NCBI GenBank assembly: GCA_036507695.1
Contig: DATCIR010000028.1
Coordinates: 1-8,344 of the forward strand
Direction of reading: 5' to 3'
Source of the DNA: JAKEGK01 sp036507695
Lineage (GTDB): Bacteria > Pseudomonadota > Gammaproteobacteria > SZUA-152
DNA: 8,344 nucleotides
How positions within the stretch are numbered: the stretch's first letter is position 1; each line of letters opens with the position of its first letter. Shown one piece after another: positions 6,290 to 8,344 of this stretch. The translations under genes were made by a program, and so were the position numbers. The notes below the pieces were generated by a model. It was not told the DNA's origin, ran no database searches, and was given only the letters and a program-made list of their open reading frames with translations.

Positions 6290-6871
6290 TTGCGATCCTC
6301 AGTGAGAACAAATGTGTCTATTGAATATTACATTTCAACGTATGGTTATTTGGCGGTTTTTTTCGGCGTGTTCCTGGAAGGGGAAGCCATTGTCATAACC
6401 GCCGGATTTCTTGCCCATCAAGGGCTTCTCGAACTGCATTGGGTGATTATTTCAGCGTTGCTAGGATCGATTTGCACCTATCAAAGTTTCTTTTATCTTG
6501 GGCGCAGCAAAGGGAGCAAGTTTCTCGATGGCCGGCCGCACTGGAAGCCCCGCGTCTCGAAAATCCAGGCGCTGCTGCAAAAACACTATCTCGGGCTGAT
6601 ATTTGGTTACCGCTTGTTTTTTGGTTTCCGAAGCATCACGCCGTTTGCGCTGGGCATGACTAGTATTAGTCAAACGAGATTTTTTGCAATTGATTTTCTG
6701 CCGGCTACAATATGGGCGGTGACTTTTTCTGGAGCAGGTTTTTTCTTCGGCCGGGCCATCGAAACAATCATCAGCGATCTTGAAAAATATCAATTGTGGA
6801 TAGCTTCGGCGTTTTTTGTAGGAATCCTGCTAATAGTTTCCCTTTATTTTGTGTATCAAAGAAAGAATTGA
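6290..6871 (+). CDS. DedA-family membrane protein
   Basis: A 193-residue integral membrane protein of the DedA/VTT superfamily, whose members act in lipid transport and envelope homeostasis (undecaprenyl phosphate or phospholipid flipping has been shown for some). Family landmarks are FLEGEAIVITAGF (E30, E32) in the first re-entrant region, FFYLGRSKG, and YRLFFGFRSITPFALGM with R108 and R114, matching the paired arginines important in YqjA/YghB. The acidic residue common just before the YFYLGR-like motif is absent here (CTYQSFFYLGR). Membrane segments lie at about 18-40, 50-70, 100-122, 133-155 and 168-188. The TTG start at 6290 is chosen because AAGGAA (6278-6283) lies six bases upstream; GTG codons at 6302 and 6314 are alternatives, the latter giving a more family-like N-terminus (SIEYYIS). 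Its TGA stop lies within the 8-base duplication made by the element inserted directly after it. Confidence 0.88.
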   Translation: MRSSVRTNVSIEYYISTYGYLAVFFGVFLEGEAIVITAGFLAHQGLLELHWVIISALLGSICTYQSFFYLGRSKGSKFLDGRPHWKPRVSKIQALLQKHYLGLIFGYRLFFGFRSITPFALGMTSISQTRFFAIDFLPATIWAVTFSGAGFFFGRAIETIISDLEKYQLWIASAFFVGILLIVSLYFVYQRKN

Positions 6872-6872
6872 C
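6865..6872. repeat. Target-site duplication, left copy
   Basis: GAATTGAC, identical to 7290-7297. It includes the TGA stop codon of the DedA gene (6869-6871). Confidence 0.85.
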
Positions 6873-6922
6873 GTAACTACTCGCCCCCCTTTGCACTTTG
6901 GGGTGTTCAGTTACACCCCGAC
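6873..6922 (+). repeat. Left-end direct repeat, copy 1
   Basis: The first 50 bases of the element, including CCCCTTTGCACT and GTTCAGTTACACC, recur in degenerate form at 7119-7169 in the same orientation. Confidence 0.7.
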
Positions 6923-7014
6923 AAAGCAGCCCATTGGGGTGCGCGGAGCGAACCCTAGTGTGGCAGGGTATGTTGCGCAGCAACGTACCATTCCGTGTTC
7001 GTGACGGCTGGTGC

Positions 7015-7091
7015 GTGCGTAGGGTGGGCACCGCCCACCAAATAAAGCCTGTCAAAACGCACGACGGGTGGGCGATGCCCACCCTACGCAC
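7015..7091. repeat. Long perfect palindrome, GTAGGGTGGGC type
   Basis: GTGCGTAGGGTGGGC (7015-7029) and its exact inverse (7077-7091) enclose 47 bases. Each arm also forms its own small hairpin: GGTGGGC/GCCCACC at 7023-7039 (ACC loop) and at 7067-7083 (GAT loop). This double-hairpin plan resembles REP/BIME-type extragenic repeats and could block exonucleases or slow transcription on either strand. Confidence 0.8.
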
Positions 7092-7118
7092 TGCCACAGG
7101 CCGACAAAAACAACTGCG

Positions 7119-7169
7119 GTAACCGCTCGCTCCCCTTTGCACTACCGGGGCGTTCAGTTGCACGCCAAC
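7119..7169 (+). repeat. Left-end direct repeat, copy 2 (internal)
   Basis: It aligns with 6873-6922 over its whole length with roughly four of five bases identical and one single-base gap; CCCCTTTGCACT and GTTCAGTT are exact. It suggests that the element arose by nesting or tandem duplication of related units. Confidence 0.7.
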
Positions 7170-7208
7170 GAGACTATCTTTAACGCAGAGTGCGCAATGA
7201 CGCAAAGT

Positions 7209-7271
7209 TGTAGGAGCGGCCTCAGGGCGCAAATCAAACCAAGTTCAGCGCAGCATGAGGCCGCTCCTACA
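7209..7271. repeat. Long perfect palindrome, GTAGGAGCGGCC type
   Basis: TGTAGGAGCGGCCTCA (7209-7224) and its exact inverse (7256-7271) enclose 31 bases. GTAGGAGCGG is a core I know from REP sequences of Pseudomonas and related gammaproteobacteria. The two 16-base arms make a strong stem on either strand. It lies just inside the right terminal repeat of the MITE. Confidence 0.8.
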
Positions 7272-7289
7272 TGGGGGGTGAGTAGTTAC

Positions 7290-7297
7290 GAATTGAC
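7290..7297. repeat. Target-site duplication, right copy
   Basis: GAATTGAC immediately outside the right terminal repeat, identical to 6865-6872. Removing 6873-7297 rebuilds a continuous dedA 3' flank. Confidence 0.85.
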
Positions 7298-7383
7298 GCT
7301 AAACCCCAAATAGCCACTGCGTGCCGTTAACGCTGATTTTCCGTGTCCGTTATTCAGTTGAAACTTAGCGAGACTTGCTCAAG

Positions 7384-7417
7384 GAATAATTACCGTTAAC
7401 GTCAGGAGCAATTATTC
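7384..7417. other. AT-rich inverted repeat at the 3' end of rluF
   Basis: GAATAATT (7384-7391) and AATTATTC (7410-7417) are perfect 8-base complements around an 18-base loop, overlapping the rluF stop codon. Weak GC content and no following T run make it a poor intrinsic terminator; it could still stabilise the 3' end of the minus-strand transcript. CCGTTAACG occurs in the loop (7393-7401) and again at 7324-7332. Confidence 0.3.
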
Positions 7418-8144
7418 ATTCTCTGAGCGAGCGGGGTTTCCCGTGACTGGGTGGTGGCGAGCTGGGGAGCAAATCACGCAGCTCATTCTCCGTGAGCTTG
7501 CGCCAGTGGCCGGGTTTGAGTTTGCCGAGCTTGATATGCATGATCCGGACACGCTGCAGCCGCCGGACCTGATAGTCGAAAACCTCGCACATGCGCCGGA
7601 TTTGCCGGTTGAGGCCTTGCGTGAGAGTAATGCGAAAGGTGTATTTGTCCACGCGCGTGACCTTGCAGGGTTTGGTGCGTTCGTCGAGGATGCGCACACC
7701 CTTGCTCATGCCGTTGAGAAAGTCGCCGGTGATGGGTTTGTCGACGGTGACGATGTATTCTTTTTCGTGATTATTCTCCGAGCGCAGGATGACGTTGACG
7801 ATGTCGCCGTTGCTGGTGAGCAGGATCAGGCCTTCTGAATCCTTGTCCAGGCGGCCGATGGGAAAGATACGCTCGGGATGGCCGATAAAGTCGATGATAT
7901 TGTCCGCGACATGGCGCTCGGTGGTGCAGGTAATGCCGACGGGTTTGTTCAGGGCGATATACACATGCTGTTTTTTGCGGCTGCCCACCACGCGGTTGTC
8001 GACGCGCACCTCATCACCCTCGTTTACCTGTGTGCCCAGTTCCGCCCGGCGGCCGTTGATGGTGACCCGGCCGCTGCTGATCATGGCGTCCGCTTCGCGG
8101 CGGGAGCAGATGCCGGTTTCGCTGATGTATTTATTGAGGCGCAT
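7416..8144 (-). CDS. rluF: 23S rRNA pseudouridine synthase RluF
   Basis: A 242-residue enzyme that converts uridine to pseudouridine in 23S rRNA (position 2604 in E. coli numbering for RluF). Residues 1-60 are an S4 RNA-binding domain (RLNKYISETGICSRREAD). The catalytic domain begins at VYIALNKPVGI and carries GRLDKDSEGL with the catalytic aspartate D100; NHEKEYIVTVDKPIT, LTQGLNRQIRRMCE and GHWRKLTENEL follow the E. coli RluF order closely. It is shorter than the 290-residue E. coli protein because the long basic C-terminal tail is missing; the remaining tail is proline- and serine-rich (PSSPPPSHGKPRS). The ATG at 8142-8144 starts right at the S4 motif, but I see no good ribosome-binding site upstream (CCCACCCC), so initiation may be weak or need leader structure. 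It is convergent with the dedA side, with the MITE between them. Confidence 0.92.
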   Translation of the reverse strand: MRLNKYISETGICSRREADAMISSGRVTINGRRAELGTQVNEGDEVRVDNRVVGSRKKQHVYIALNKPVGITCTTERHVADNIIDFIGHPERIFPIGRLDKDSEGLILLTSNGDIVNVILRSENNHEKEYIVTVDKPITGDFLNGMSKGVRILDERTKPCKVTRVDKYTFRITLTQGLNRQIRRMCEVFDYQVRRLQRVRIMHIKLGKLKPGHWRKLTENELRDLLPSSPPPSHGKPRSLRE

Positions 8145-8307
8145 GCTGGGGTGGGATTTTACCGGATTTTTCCCCCAGCCAGTAGGGGAGAATAAGAACC
8201 CGTAGGAATGCTTCGTAACCGGTGAGAGTAGACCATGCTGGCGTGATTACAGGCGACGTGGGTGCCGTAGAAGACTATAATCCTAATGTTGTAATTTTTC
8301 TCCCGCA

Positions 8308-8344
8308 GTAACTACTCGCCCGTGGGCGGCGCCGGTGTCTCCTG
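8308..8344 (+). mobile_element. Start of a second element with the same terminus (cut by window)
   Basis: GTAACTACTCGCCC (8308-8321) repeats the first 14 bases of the MITE at 6873 exactly, then diverges into GTGGGCGGCGCC. The preceding eight bases, CTCCCGCA (8300-8307), would be its target-site duplication. Only 37 bases lie in the window, so it could be a full IS66-type element, another MITE or a lone end. Confidence 0.5.

Larger units (their letters stand above)
6873..7289. mobile_element. 417-base MITE with IS66-type ends
   Basis: A non-autonomous insertion. The left end GTAACTACTCGCCCCCC (6873-6889) is the inverse of the right end (7273-7289) with 16 of 17 bases matching. Directly outside are perfect 8-base copies of GAATTGAC (6865-6872 and 7290-7297), which is a target-site duplication. 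Ends starting with GTAA and an 8-base duplication are the known signature of the IS66 family, so an IS66-like transposase elsewhere in the genome is the likely driver. The inside has no plausible gene. It holds a degenerate direct copy of the left end (7119-7169), a hairpin GGTATGTTGC/GCAACGTACC (6967-6976, 6980-6989, one G-T pair), and two long palindromes (7015-7091, 7209-7271). The insertion hit the dedA stop codon without changing the protein, but it may have displaced the native terminator. Confidence 0.85.

Noticed and set aside
6771..7313. Several open frames on both strands within the MITE
   Set aside because: They run through palindromes and direct repeats and translate to arginine- and proline-rich sequence without motifs; the element is non-coding.
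7443..8205. Long plus-strand frames opposite rluF
   Set aside because: They are antisense to a clear RluF gene and arise from its GC-rich codons.
8145..8307. Promoter for rluF on the minus strand
   Set aside because: Candidates such as TTACGA with TTATTC at 17 bases match the consensus poorly; nothing clear enough to call.

Overview
The window reads as a chromosomal segment of a gammaproteobacterium, probably environmental. The evidence is an RluF-type pseudouridine synthase close to the E. coli protein, an exported MsrA of the gammaproteobacterial type, and short palindromes containing GTAGGAGCGGCC and GTAGGGTGGGC, which resemble extragenic repeats of that class. I cannot name a genus from the sequence.

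Layout. Bases 1-523 hold no convincing gene; the first 135 or so can fold into a long imperfect hairpin and may be part of a dispersed repeat. A two-gene operon follows: a periplasmic rhodanese (524-1387) and, 29 bases on, a membrane sensor histidine kinase with no response regulator in view (1417-2901). A lone two-helix membrane protein (3010-3651) is AT-richer than its neighbours. The 257 bases before msrA carry a 22-base tandem duplication, two adjacent palindromes and a hairpin next to the ribosome-binding site. msrA (3909-4505) encodes an exported methionine sulfoxide reductase.

Next is a decayed cell-wall gene (remnant from about 4551, main part 4650-5116). It has what looks like the tail of a peptidoglycan-binding domain without a start codon, an M23-type domain, and a one-base frameshift in a TTTT run that cuts off a recognisable C-terminus. 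Seventeen bases after its original stop lies a probable lipoprotein with a calcium-loop motif (5134-5739). The pair looks like a former two-gene unit of wall hydrolase plus partner. A beta-helix fragment (5823-6074) and 215 bases with no recognisable feature (6075-6289) precede a DedA-family membrane protein (6290-6871).

The clearest unexplained structure is a 417-base non-coding element at 6873-7289. It has 17-base terminal inverted repeats beginning GTAA (one mismatch) and is flanked by a perfect 8-base duplication, GAATTGAC, which overlaps the dedA stop codon. GTAA ends with an 8-base duplication are the hallmark of the IS66 transposase family, so I read it as a MITE moved by an IS66-like enzyme. 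It contains two long perfect palindromes and an internal degenerate copy of its own left end. The same 14-base terminus reappears at 8308-8321, so a second copy probably begins at the right edge. rluF (8144-7416, minus strand) lies between the two.

No rRNA, tRNA, CRISPR array or complete transposase gene is present. The likely links between neighbours are thiosulfate/sulfane-sulfur chemistry with signalling (rhodanese and kinase), envelope protein repair (MsrA), and envelope maintenance or conflict (M23 remnant, lipoprotein, DedA).
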